DNA from: Trichomonas vaginalis G3 | Lineage: Eukaryota > Parabasalia > Trichomonadida > Trichomonadidae | Assembly (NCBI RefSeq): GCF_026262505.1 | Contig: NC_067206.1 | Coordinates: 31,015,896-31,079,895 of the forward strand | Length of the DNA stretch: 64,000 nt | Direction: 5' to 3' | Shown here: positions 9,872 through 20,107 of the stretch, piece after piece | How the letters are laid out: each line of letters begins with the position of its first letter | Position numbering within the stretch: the stretch's first letter is position 1 | Notes under the pieces: model-generated | What the model saw: only the letters and a program-made list of their open reading frames with translations | Database searches by the model: none | What the model was told of the DNA's origin: nothing | Position numbers and translations under genes: made by a program

Positions 9872-10462
9872 TCGCTTAACTCCGATTAGGCTGGAAACAT
9901 GATTTATTAATATATGACCTGTTCTTAGAAGCAGAGTTGTTGCAAAAACAAAAAATTATAAAAGTAAAATTTATTTTTAAACGACCAATCAGATTTTCGA
10001 CCTTTGAAACATATCACAATAGAATTAGTACACTATTTGAAACTCATATTTCACATGATGTTTCGAGATTGAGGTTAAAAAATCAAAATTATATCTTCCT
10101 TCTTTGCCCCAACAATTCTGATATTGAACTAAATCTAGTTCAAGACTTGACAATAATTATCTATATCGCATCTAAGAATTTGTATCATATTGAAGGATAA
10201 TTTTCTAATTTATTTTGAACTATTGCATATCTAACATATCACATATTTCCTCATAACCAATACATGGTTTTAATGATAGACGAAGGCTATTTGACAATAT
10301 CAATCCTTATTGAATCTAAAATATCTTATAGATAACTTGCTCATTTTGTGTTCATTATTACATACATCATATGAATAATAAAACTAGATCATTTTATATT
10401 TTATTTTCTCATTCATTTTTGGTGCGTTGAGCGCCAAAGTTTACAAAAACCGCTATTTTTTG
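9872..10462. other. intergenic; initiator-like TCATTCATTTTT near 10409
   Basis: It holds an 87-codon frame without ATG (9937-10200) that I do not trust. Just before the next gene are two overlapping TCATT initiator-like sites (10409-10420) and a small hairpin (about 10417-10437), 40-50 bases upstream of ATG 10463. Confidence 0.45.
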
Positions 10463-13400
10463 ATGAATCCTAATTATGTAACAGAATTTGCACGAAAACC
10501 ATATTTACAACCCGATCCAGGCAATAATCAGCCATTTACGCCACCATATAGCTATGGAGATAATACAAATTCGATTTTATGCAATGATCCTTATCAAAAT
10601 GTTCCTCTGTTGAATGATCTTGATCAAAAGTTCCAAAATTTAGAAAGAAATACACCACAAATGATTCGCCTTCAAGATCAAAGGCTAGATCCTGGTCCAC
10701 AGCGATATGTACATGATGGAAGCGTTCCGTTATGGATGGAAATGCTTGCAGACACCAAAATACATCCATATTCACTTTGTCCGTTCCCCAAATTGGAGGA
10801 GAAGGACCTAACATACGTATTAGAAAACATTTTTGATCAAAACGTTTCTCCTGATCGCGCTGCATGGGCGTTACACTACATTATCAAGAAAATCGGTACA
10901 AAGATTGATCTTACTAAGATGCTTTTAGAATTTGAAAAAGTTGACGAACATTATTTTGCAAAAGTCTGTTTCTACTGTTATCAGGATAATTTATTAGACC
11001 ATTTGGAATTCCTTCAAGGAGCCATCAGCAAATTGCAGCCGGAATCGCTTAAAATCTTCAAAAACGAAATTTTAAGAACTCACGTTTTAACTGTCGCAGC
11101 TTTTACCTCTAGCATTGATTATTTATCAATAATGGACGAGCAATTACTTCTACAGCAAACTCACCTCATACAGCTCTCTCTTTTCTATCATTTGGGTCAG
11201 AATTTTACTCCTAAGCTGAACTTCCCGTTTGGACCAAAAATCGATGACCTCATGATGAGAAATGACCTGCTAAAGAAGAGAGCACGCTCCGTTTATCAGA
11301 TTGTCACTCCAAGATTATTATCCCTCGCAACACAGCTCTCAAACATCATTGTCGCTTCATATCCGTACTACGATGAGGCCAAAACAAGCCTTGCCATCGA
11401 AAGCGCGGCTATTTACGCATCGGATGAGGCTTGTTCGCAAGTTGCGATAAAACTCTTCGAAATTTTGTTCTGGTTCGAGGGCGAAAATGCTGAGCTTTCA
11501 AGTATAATCGTCTGGACCCTCACAAAAATTCAAGTCAAAGAATTCGATCTCCCATCTCTCGTAGATTTCTACTATGAGCATGTTGATCAGATCTCCAAAC
11601 TTCGCCACTTGTTCGCTGAATTGCAGGCGTTCGGGTTGGTAAGCTATACGTCCTTTGTTTCTTACATTATTCAGGCTGGATACATTTTGACAAGACCACA
11701 AGCTACAAGCGTCATTATTTCATCAGTACCATTTTACGTAAGGTCTCCAAGGGCTATGAAACTCTTCGAATCTTGCATGTTGAAGCTTGGAATTACTGGA
11801 TACGATCAAATTGTCCGCGAAATCACAGTAAAACCTCTCGAACTTACAATTTTGGCTAATATGGATAAGGTCAAGCAGCTTCCTTACCCTGTTATCTATA
11901 GTATTGTCTCATATGCGATAAATGAAACGAAACACGTCTCAGAAATCATCGACGTCATATCCCAATTGAATCTAGATACATTATTCCCACTACTTTTCGA
12001 TAAGATTACTGATTCAAAAGACTTGAAATTCTCTATTAACACTCATATCATGCCAAGAGTTCAGAATTCGCTTCCATTTTTGGTTTCTCATGGACAGTTT
12101 TCGAAATTCATCGACCTTATTACACAGAATTCAAGCGATCCTGTAATGATGGATATTATTTTGTTTATCTACGAGCATTACAAGGATATTCCACGCAGAC
12201 CCGAGTTGAACGAAATATCTAAGACCGCAAAAGGCGTTTCTATCGACTCTACAAAGATCAGAGAACTTTTCAGAAGATTTTCTTACTTATGCAGCCTCCA
12301 TATCTTCGATGCCTTCCACAATGTCGAAACCACGCATGATTTCGAATTAATCTTCCGCACATTCCTCTCCCAACTCCTTCATTTCCACTCTTTGAAATCT
12401 TCGACCATGATAAAATTCTTCCTCGAATTTGCTCAGTCAGGATGTGTTACCTTACCTCCTAATTTCTTTATAAAGCATTTATTGGCTGTTTTACTCACTT
12501 TTCCCGAAGAAGATTTCGATGATCGTTTAAACCTTCTTTTGCAAGATTTCTTCACTTTCATCTTCGAGAAGGGACTTTTCCAACCAGCAAACTTCCTCGC
12601 GGAGTCCAAGAAACGCCGCGGAAGTGCAAATTCTTCTCCATTCGGCAAAATTGCCAATATTTTCCTCACAATCTGCAAAGCGCGACTAGATTTATTCACC
12701 CCTCTCAACTGCTTCTCATCCAATTCCATCAAAGGCTATCAAGGAGAGCCAATGTTAACAGAATTAGTAGATGTCCTCAAGAACGCTCCACTTCCACAAC
12801 TAACAGATGATGTATTAAAGTCCTTCGACAATATGACCCTCGCCGGAACCTATTTCGCGTTACTTCCCGAAGAAGCTCGAGATCCAAACTTCGAAAAGGC
12901 CTTTGAGTTCTTCAAACAGAACGCGAACGACTCCAACTGCAGGCTCCTTGCATACTGGCTCAAGTACCACCTCTATTTCTCCGGTCCTCCGAGTCAAGGA
13001 TTACCTCAACCGATTACACCGGACAAACAGGCCACGACCAAGTTTGCCAGCACCGTCGCACTTGCCTTTTACAATCTGTTCATGTCTCTTTCGCCAGAAA
13101 ACGAAGCAGACATGAAAAGGAGAGATGTTTTCCTAAATGCGTGGTCGTTGATCTGCGAAAAGGACTTTTCCAGGTACAAGACCCCTATATTCGCCAACGC
13201 CGCCCTTCAACAAGCCACGAATGCCATCAAAGCCTCAAATTTAACTTATACACCTTTCCTTGTTGACTATTTGCACCCGGCATTGATCTGTGGCGTCAGT
13301 TCTAACCAGAACGAAATCCTTGTTGATACTCTTTTGGCCGCTCCTGTGCCACAAGACCAGCAAGGACCATTTTTCTACACGGCCGCGTCAGTTTTCGTAT

Positions 13401-13915
13401 CGTACATCTACAGACAGACATTTCCAATACAGACACGTATCGAAAACACCGCTTGCAGGCTTTTGGAGTGGATATATTCTGTATCCGAACAAAGATCTCG
13501 CGGATTCGACTTCCTTTTGGACTCCCTCAACTTCATCACGTGCTTTACATCGAATCTGACCCAGATAAATCAGACTTCCTACCATTTCAAACTGAGGGAA
13601 ATCTACATCAAGTTGCCGGAACAGGTTCGGAGCATAATAATCCTCAATATACCTCCTCAGGCATTCGAACCAGACAAAGAACCATTGTTCTTCAACGTTA
13701 CAGCTCCTGAACCAGTAAATCTTCAACCGCCACAGATGCAGATGCCACAAATGTCGATGCCACAGCCAATGCCAATGCAGCCACCACCTCAGCAACAGAT
13801 GCCGATGCAGCAACAGCAACAACAACAGATGCAACAGCCAATCAACTTGCCGATGGACTACGAGATGATGAATTCTACATTTGGTGATATAGATGACTTC
13901 AACTTTGATATTTAG
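10463..13915 (+). CDS. MED12: probable Mediator kinase-module subunit MED12
   Basis: 1150 residues from the first ATG; an upstream TTG lies in frame but is not a credible start. Alignment by eye to animal MED12 places these in order: a Trp-containing segment (PLWMEMLADTKIHPYSLCPFP, like the MED12 WFTDLAG...KPL...VPIF region), DRAAWALHYI (for MRAAWLIKM), FCYQDNLLDHLEFLQGAISKL (for FMFQDGMLDRHEFLTWVLE), and HLFAELQAFGLVSYTSFVSYII (for [21 protein letters not shown]). The C-terminus is rich in Pro, Met and Gln, as in MED12's Gln-rich tail. MED12 activates the CDK8-cyclin C module and represses or tunes RNA polymerase II transcription in the nucleus. The body is helical with few charged repeats. 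A generic alpha-solenoid protein is the alternative, but several matched blocks in the right order make MED12 likely. Confidence 0.72.
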   Translation: MNPNYVTEFARKPYLQPDPGNNQPFTPPYSYGDNTNSILCNDPYQNVPLLNDLDQKFQNLERNTPQMIRLQDQRLDPGPQRYVHDGSVPLWMEMLADTKIHPYSLCPFPKLEEKDLTYVLENIFDQNVSPDRAAWALHYIIKKIGTKIDLTKMLLEFEKVDEHYFAKVCFYCYQDNLLDHLEFLQGAISKLQPESLKIFKNEILRTHVLTVAAFTSSIDYLSIMDEQLLLQQTHLIQLSLFYHLGQNFTPKLNFPFGPKIDDLMMRNDLLKKRARSVYQIVTPRLLSLATQLSNIIVASYPYYDEAKTSLAIESAAIYASDEACSQVAIKLFEILFWFEGENAELSSIIVWTLTKIQVKEFDLPSLVDFYYEHVDQISKLRHLFAELQAFGLVSYTSFVSYIIQAGYILTRPQATSVIISSVPFYVRSPRAMKLFESCMLKLGITGYDQIVREITVKPLELTILANMDKVKQLPYPVIYSIVSYAINETKHVSEIIDVISQLNLDTLFPLLFDKITDSKDLKFSINTHIMPRVQNSLPFLVSHGQFSKFIDLITQNSSDPVMMDIILFIYEHYKDIPRRPELNEISKTAKGVSIDSTKIRELFRRFSYLCSLHIFDAFHNVETTHDFELIFRTFLSQLLHFHSLKSSTMIKFFLEFAQSGCVTLPPNFFIKHLLAVLLTFPEEDFDDRLNLLLQDFFTFIFEKGLFQPANFLAESKKRRGSANSSPFGKIANIFLTICKARLDLFTPLNCFSSNSIKGYQGEPMLTELVDVLKNAPLPQLTDDVLKSFDNMTLAGTYFALLPEEARDPNFEKAFEFFKQNANDSNCRLLAYWLKYHLYFSGPPSQGLPQPITPDKQATTKFASTVALAFYNLFMSLSPENEADMKRRDVFLNAWSLICEKDFSRYKTPIFANAALQQATNAIKASNLTYTPFLVDYLHPALICGVSSNQNEILVDTLLAAPVPQDQQGPFFYTAASVFVSYIYRQTFPIQTRIENTACRLLEWIYSVSEQRSRGFDFLLDSLNFITCFTSNLTQINQTSYHFKLREIYIKLPEQVRSIIILNIPPQAFEPDKEPLFFNVTAPEPVNLQPPQMQMPQMSMPQPMPMQPPPQQQMPMQQQQQQQMQQPINLPMDYEMMNSTFGDIDDFNFDI

Positions 13916-15137
13916 TTTTAGAGTTTTTGTTTTTTTAGATTTATTTTTGTTATATTTTTTATTTTTTGTGTTATATATATATTAATATATCTTATTGGAT
14001 TGATTTATTTTATCGTTTTGTTTTAAAGTAAAAAAACAGAGAAAAAAAACTTTTTAAATTTTTTTTGAAAAATATCAAAAAGAGTTAATATTTGATAGTG
14101 AACTTTTCGTAATATAAAAGGTACATTCACTATTTTTGACAAAATTTTAAATTTTCATGGGGTTGTAAATCTTATAATAACTAGATGAATAAGGAATAAA
14201 TCCCAGTATGATGTGCATCATTATATTAAACACTATATGTAAGGCTGGTGATTCTATTAACACTTATGAAGATCTATAGTATTTGAGCAGATAAATTTGA
14301 TAATTTCCAAAACTCTTATATTTCAAAATTAAAGTGTGCAAAAGCATTTAAATGAGAGCAAAAAGAGAATGATGCTGCTAAAACTAGGTGTTAAATTCCA
14401 ATTATTTCGCATCACAAGAACTACCCAGTAAATTCGGCCATCTTTTTTTGCAATTATTCTCTATTACACATATAATATAATGGTTAGGGTTTGGGGAAAA
14501 GTTACTAGAGAATTATTGACTTTTGAAATAATGCAGAATTTTACTTGAAGAAATCATTAATTTATGAGTTCCAAATTGCTAACCATGACGAAGATCATTA
14601 AATTTGCTACAATTAAATACATTTATTGCAGAATTAAGATTATTGAAATTAAAAATTTGAAATATTGCCTTTTTGAATAAAAATTTAAATTTGATTATAT
14701 AATCATGATAATATATTAGAGAAATTAAAAGAAAATATTTTAAACAATTCAAATATTTTGAATGTCTTATCAATTTAAAATATTAAAAGATTGCTTGATT
14801 TTATCATCATTAGTTGTTATCAAAGTTTTCTTCTTTTGATGAACAACAGTAAATGATTTGTTAATACCTTGTCTTCCTTTTACGCAGCAAAATCAAAAGG
14901 TATGATGATAATCTTGTACTCAATTTTGAAACTCTCTGATTTACAAGTAAGCATTCCTTTGGAAAAGCAGTCCTATTCTGTTTTCAAGATATTTTAAAGC
15001 CCCCATTTCATACAATGCGCAGATCTATTCGAAATTGCAAGAACTCTCAAGAAAAATGCTGCAGCAAAGAAGATTCCAAAGTTTCTAGCATCAAAAATTT
15101 ACAACCTTAATACAACAGTTCAAGAGAAGCTCGATAA
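13916..15137. other. intergenic with a possible gene remnant at its end
   Basis: Mostly featureless AT-rich DNA after MED12, including TA repeats. From about 14990 a short coding-like frame reads IQCADLFEIARTLKKNAA and continues to LDKK at the edge of the palindromic element; across the element it would continue IFNHKAG and stop. It has an upstream stop and no family match, so I treat it as a remnant with low confidence. Confidence 0.35.
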
Positions 15138-15145
15138 GAAAATAT
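15138..15145. other. 8-bp target-site duplication, left copy (GAAAATAT)
   Basis: GAAAATAT directly precedes the element start GGTTC at 15146. The same eight bases follow the element's last base at 16510-16517. Confidence 0.8.
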
Positions 15146-16509
15146 GGTTCTGAATTTTTTTCGTATAGAAATTTTTGAAAATATCAGTATCTCAATTTCT
15201 GTCGATCAATTTTCTATAAAATTAAAAATGGTTGTGGAGCATCATGTTGTGGTCATATATTTTCATTTTCATTTTTTGCATAAATATTTCCCGCCAAAAT
15301 ACAAAAGTGCCATAATCTCATGGTGGACCACAGCTGGAGTCACCGCCGACTATCCACTTGCTGGGATGCTACGCAGCCTTTGATCTGGCCAATCTTAGTG
15401 CTGCTCCATCCACATCAGCAAGTGATTTCGGCGGGAGATCTCCAATCGGTCTTCCATGAGGGTTACGCAAGCCAGAAGCACAATACCTGTGCAGTCTAAC
15501 TGCTAGGATATAGTAGCTAGGCTGCGTAGTTACTGTGCTTCTGTCGATATTAGTTATACGTTATTGCCCTCGTTGACTATAGTACTACTCCCTTAACCTC
15601 CGAGGGTTAGGGGAGTAAGTTTGCCTGAAATGGGCAATGTTCATTACGAAATCTCTCATTCGATGAGAGACTTCGTAATGAGCATTGCCTTAAAGTACTC
15701 TTACTACTCTTTCCTAGTTCCCAAAAGGCCTAGGATTCTGTAATTAATCGAATAGGGCAGAGTTCTTCCGAAGTCTAGTTGTGGTACTTGGCCAGCAAAG
15801 AGCGAGAGAATATGTCTGTAATTCGTTTGTGCTGAAGTTATCTGGATTTTCCTCAAATGAGGAAGGAAATCCAAATGAGAGACTTCGGAAGAACTCTGCC
15901 CTATTCGATTAATTACAGAATCCTAGGCCTTTTGGGAACTAGGAAAGAGTAGTAAGAGTACTTTAAGGCAATGCTCATTACGAAGTCTCTCATCGAATGA
16001 GAGATTTCGTAATGAACATTGCCCATTTCAGGCAAACTTACTCCCCTAACCCTCGGAGGTTAAGGAGTAGTACTATAGTCAACGAGGGCAATAACGTATA
16101 ACTAATATCGACAGAAGCACAGTAACTACGCAGCCTAGCTACTATATCCTAGCAGTTAGACTGCACAGGTATTGTGCTTCTGGCTTGCGTAACCCTCATG
16201 GAAGACCGATTGGAGATCTCCCGCCGAAATCACTTGCTGATGTGGATGGAGCAGCACTAAGATTGGCCAGATCAAAGGCTGCGTAGCATCCCAGCAAGTG
16301 GATAGTCGGCGGTGACTCCAGCTGTGGTCCACCATGAGATTATGGCACTTTTGTATTTTGGCGGGAAATATTTATGCAAAAAATGAAAATGAAAATATAT
16401 GACCACAACATGATGCTCCACAACCATTTTTAATTTTATAGAAAATTGATCGACAGAAATTGAGATACTGATATTTTCAAAAATTTCTATACGAAAAAAA
16501 AATTGAACC
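15146..16509. mobile_element. 1.36-kb foldback (palindromic) DNA element
   Basis: Two arms of about 630 bp (about 15146-15776 and 15874-16509) are near-perfect reverse complements round a loop of about 100 bp. Both ends begin GGTTC...AATTTTTTT, and 8-bp duplications (GAAAATAT) flank the element. There is no transposase frame, so it would have to be moved by another element. Eight-base duplications occur with hAT, Merlin, P and some Mutator elements; the superfamily is not decided. Each arm contains smaller hairpins: 15473-15543, 15586-15617, 15633-15689, and one in the loop near 15844-15872. It is a hairpin made of hairpins. GC content is higher than in its surroundings. Confidence 0.9.
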
Positions 16510-16517
16510 GAAAATAT
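16510..16517. other. 8-bp target-site duplication, right copy
   Basis: GAAAATAT follows the element terminus GAACC directly and matches 15138-15145. Confidence 0.8.
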
Positions 16518-17377
16518 TTAACCATAAAGCTGGATAACATTCGATATTTACTATTGGATATAATAAAAAGTTAATTGTAACATATTTTACATGCTATTTG
16601 CTGACTCTGTTCCATTAGATTACCATATATCTGTTTGAAATCTAAAAAATTTTTACGATTTTAACCATGTGTTGCTGAAATCATATACCATTCTTAGCTA
16701 AAGTATAGTTTATGAGTCTGTCACCATCCAACTATATGAATTTTCAAAAATGTCAAATATGTTCATTTTTTCTGTATATTCAGCCACAATTTCATGTAGT
16801 TGTACTATTCAACTATTATTTAATAATTTTATCGATTTAAATATATGATGAGATGCTTAGTTCTCCCGGAAATCGATTTTTAATCACAATTTTAACTTTC
16901 CAAAAAAATTCGAAAATAAAAATCCCTCTCAATTTTCTAAGTTTTCTAACTCGCCAAATCTCTAGCCAAATTTTTTTTGCCCGTATAAATATTGTTAGGC
17001 ACTATATAGGGATGCTATTTATCCTATTTTCATCCCATTTTACTGTTATCGCCTAGTGAATGTACCTTTGTAATATAGTATGCAAGGATCTCATGAAAAG
17101 AAAAATCGCAATCCTGGGCGTTTTTTTTTAAGTTGTAAAGTTATTAATCTGGATTGAGAAGCTTAATGGATATGATATAGGAAATCTAGCTTAAAATCTC
17201 TTTTTAGTAAGATATTTCTCTATAAGGAATTATTTTGTGAGTTTATTCAATTTTCTGATCCTCTCAAATTATCTTATTTTTTTTGATATTTAGAGAACAG
17301 CATTGCCTTCAATCAATGCAACAACGTTAAATCATGTCTGCTTTGTTGAGAAAATGTGTTACTTACATCAACGCTGA
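16518..17377. other. intergenic, nothing recognised
   Basis: AT-rich sequence between the palindromic element and the cysteine-rich protein gene. A 67-codon frame (16853-17056) has no features of a real protein. Confidence 0.5.
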
Positions 17378-19054
17378 ATGTTTTTGCTATTTTTTCAAAA
17401 AGTTCTCGTCAATGAGACTGGTTATCAAGAACTTACAGGTAATTTAAATCCAGGCCAATATGAAATTGAATGCTACGGAGCACAGGGCGGAAATTACTGT
17501 GAGGGAAACCAAATATCAAAAAATGGAGGAGCTGGAGCATACGCATATGCAAAAATTAAAGTAGAAAATCAAGCAATTCCGTATAGAATCGAAATTGGAG
17601 AAAAAGGAAAAGAAAACTGTAATAATAATATAAATGCAGGAAGTCGACCAGATGGTGGCGATCCTGGTGCCACTGATGTAAGTGAAATTCCAGGAGGCGG
17701 TGGTGGGTCCACACGAGTTATCTTAAATAATAATTATTATATTGTTGCCGCAGGATGTTCTGGTGCGACATCATTTGTTGATGGTTCCCCAGGAGGTGGA
17801 GACAATTACTGTTTTTACAAAGCCCAATCTGGTTCATATGGACGAACCAATGATAAGAGTTACATGACAGAAAATCGAAATGGAGAAAAAGGAGGCATTT
17901 TTGATCTTTTTAGCGATAAAGTTACAGGAAGTGGTGGTGGAGGGGGCTGTTTAGGTGGCAAAGGAGGTTATAATAATCCTAATTCGCTCAGTGTTGGCGT
18001 TAGCGGTTCATCTTGCATCATTTCTGACAATTCTTTTATCAAACAAGAAATTTTTGATGGACTAGAAAAACAAAATTTCGGAAATGGACGAGTTATAATC
18101 AAATATGAATATAGTTGTCCATCAGGATGTGAAACATGTAGTAATGAAAATAAATGTGGCTCATGTAAGACCGGTTACTACAAAAATGAAGGTAAATGTG
18201 TGGAAAATTGTGATTCAGGTTATTACCAAGATTCGTCTACATATACTTGCACCAGATGCACTGTTCCGAATTGCAAATCATGTTCACGAAGTCCTTCGAT
18301 TTGCGATTCATGCACAGTTCCAAACTGTAATTCATGCAAATCCGATGCTTCAATATGTGAATCTTGCTCACATCCTTATGTTTTATCGGGTAATGAATGC
18401 AAACAAGAGTGTCCTGCATCTTACTTCAATGATTCTTATATCTGCAAAGAATGTATCAAGAATTGTTCGAGATGTGACAATAGCATGACATGCAGTCAAT
18501 GTTATTCAAGTCATGTTTTATACAAAGGAAAATGCGAATATACTTCATGTCCTCCTTATACTTATCAGTTTGGAAATGAATGTATTGATTGCCCACCAAA
18601 CTGTGAAAAATGCAGTTATGGAGATACATGTGACCTATGTAAAAAAGACTACTTCCAGAATGGTAATGACTGCATCAATTCTTGTGGAGATGGCTATTAT
18701 CAAGACTCAACAAACCGAAAGTGCACTGCATGTGATGTTTTAAATTGTAAATCATGTCCAGGTAACCCTTCGGTGTGTGATTCATGCAAGTATCCTTTTG
18801 TTTTACATCAACAAAATTGTGGTCAAATAGAATGCCCAAGCCACTATTTTAATGACTCATTTATCTGTAAAGAGTGTAGCAAGAACTGTTTAAATTGCAG
18901 CTCAATGTACAATTGCACTTCATGCAAGTCAGCAAATATGCGTATTAACAAAAAAGGAAATTGTACAAATCTGATAACTGCTTCATATGATGATCTTTTT
19001 GAAATTCAGCCTGTAAAGAGAAAGATCCAAAAGAATAGAAATAATTGGTCATAA
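17378..19054 (+). CDS. glycine-rich domain plus furin-like cysteine-rich repeats, surface protein
   Basis: 558 residues. A very short hydrophobic start (MFLLFFQKVLV) leads into a glycine-rich beta domain (about residues 20-245; motifs IECYGAQGG, PGGGGGSTRV, GGGGGCLGGKGG, GRVIIKYEY) like the extracellular glycine-rich domain of ALK/LTK receptors. From about residue 247 follow many CxxC-spaced units (CPSGCETCSNENKCGSC, CDSGYYQDSS, CKECIKNCSRC), as in furin-like and VSP-type repeats of protist surface proteins. The unit beginning GYYQDS...C occurs twice, showing internal duplication. Trichomonad relatives usually end in a membrane segment and short tail, but here the protein ends KRKIQKNRNNWS with no hydrophobic stretch, so it is either secreted or has lost its anchor. 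A binding or adhesion role is inferred. Confidence 0.75.
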   Translation: MFLLFFQKVLVNETGYQELTGNLNPGQYEIECYGAQGGNYCEGNQISKNGGAGAYAYAKIKVENQAIPYRIEIGEKGKENCNNNINAGSRPDGGDPGATDVSEIPGGGGGSTRVILNNNYYIVAAGCSGATSFVDGSPGGGDNYCFYKAQSGSYGRTNDKSYMTENRNGEKGGIFDLFSDKVTGSGGGGGCLGGKGGYNNPNSLSVGVSGSSCIISDNSFIKQEIFDGLEKQNFGNGRVIIKYEYSCPSGCETCSNENKCGSCKTGYYKNEGKCVENCDSGYYQDSSTYTCTRCTVPNCKSCSRSPSICDSCTVPNCNSCKSDASICESCSHPYVLSGNECKQECPASYFNDSYICKECIKNCSRCDNSMTCSQCYSSHVLYKGKCEYTSCPPYTYQFGNECIDCPPNCEKCSYGDTCDLCKKDYFQNGNDCINSCGDGYYQDSTNRKCTACDVLNCKSCPGNPSVCDSCKYPFVLHQQNCGQIECPSHYFNDSFICKECSKNCLNCSSMYNCTSCKSANMRINKKGNCTNLITASYDDLFEIQPVKRKIQKNRNNWS

Positions 19055-19575
19055 TTTAATCACTTTCTATGTATTTATAGATTTTTAAGAAGGAAAATTA
19101 TTATGCATGTTTTTTAATATGCATATTTCTTCTTCAATAGTAGTATAAAGACTTGATCTTGAAACTTTTATATTTCAATATAGCTCAATTAACCAAATTA
19201 TGCTTAATGAGATTATTGAATTTCAAGCCTAATTTGCATATGTATTTGGAAATAATAGAATGGCAAAATCTGTTAGCTCTGATTCAAATTTTTTGTTCTG
19301 CTAGGATAAGCCTCAAAAACTCTCATTTCTTGAATACCTTCCAAAATCCATAACTGAATACATTATAGTACTTCACAATAAGTTTTAATGTTCATTTCAT
19401 ATATGTCATTCATATATTATCCTAAAAAACCAAATCTCTTCTGATCGGAATTGAAATTTTCCTAAGGTTTATGCCAAATTTACATGAAATGTTGATTATC
19501 TGTGTATAATAAGCACAATTCCATTTAAAACATCATCATTTACGATTATTGTTTGTAAAATTTTTGCCAAAAGTG
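19055..19575. other. intergenic, nothing recognised
   Basis: AT-rich gap between plus-strand genes. A short imperfect inverted repeat (about 19090-19131, AAGAAGGAAAATTATTATGC with GCATATTTCTTCTTC) follows the cysteine-rich gene. Confidence 0.4.
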
Positions 19576-20028
19576 ATGTCTAGAACCCATAAGAAGTACT
19601 CGCAAAAGGAAATTCTTGAATTTAAAGAGATGTTTAAAGAGTTAGATGAAAATGGCAATGGAACCTTAAGTATGAAAGAGTTTGAAGGTTTTTTGACTGG
19701 AATTGAATTGCCATTTCAATGGTCACGTCTTGTTTTCTTCTTTTTAGATGTCAAGGAAGATGCATAGATCACATTTGATGATTTCGTTAGATTTATGGCT
19801 GCCACTGACAAACTTGCCGAAGATCCTTTATATTTGTTCAAGAGAATATTCTTGAAGATCGACAAAGATAAGAATAAGAAATTAGATAAAGAAGAAGTTA
19901 GTCAGTTTATGGCTTTGTTCGCTGGTGATCTCGGTGAAGTTGATATCGACGCCGCTTTCAAGGAAATGGACGTGAACGGCGACGGACTCATTGGATTCGG
20001 CGAACTTATGCATGCTTTAGGTCATTAA
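19576..20028 (+). pseudogene. calmodulin-like EF-hand protein with one in-frame TAG
   Basis: From ATG 19576 the 150-codon frame encodes a four-EF-hand layout: DENGNGTLSMKE (EF1, complete), DVKEDA-stop-ITFDD (EF2, degenerate), DKDKNKKLDKEE (EF3) and DVNGDGLIGFGE (EF4). The length matches calmodulin-family proteins. TAG at 19765-19767 falls inside the EF2 loop at a position that often varies in the family; the frame is otherwise intact on both sides. A product stopped there would keep only one hand. It is either a recent pseudogene, a strain polymorphism or a sequencing error; read-through is possible but unsupported. Confidence 0.75.
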
Positions 20029-20107
20029 AACTATTAATTAATAAAAACACTAACAATAATTTATTCGCAAAAACAAATAAACAAAAAAAAAATATAATAA
20101 AAGAATC

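Noticed and set aside
9937-10200. 87-codon frame after the ankyrin gene
   Set aside because: It has no ATG, no domain and random AT-rich composition.
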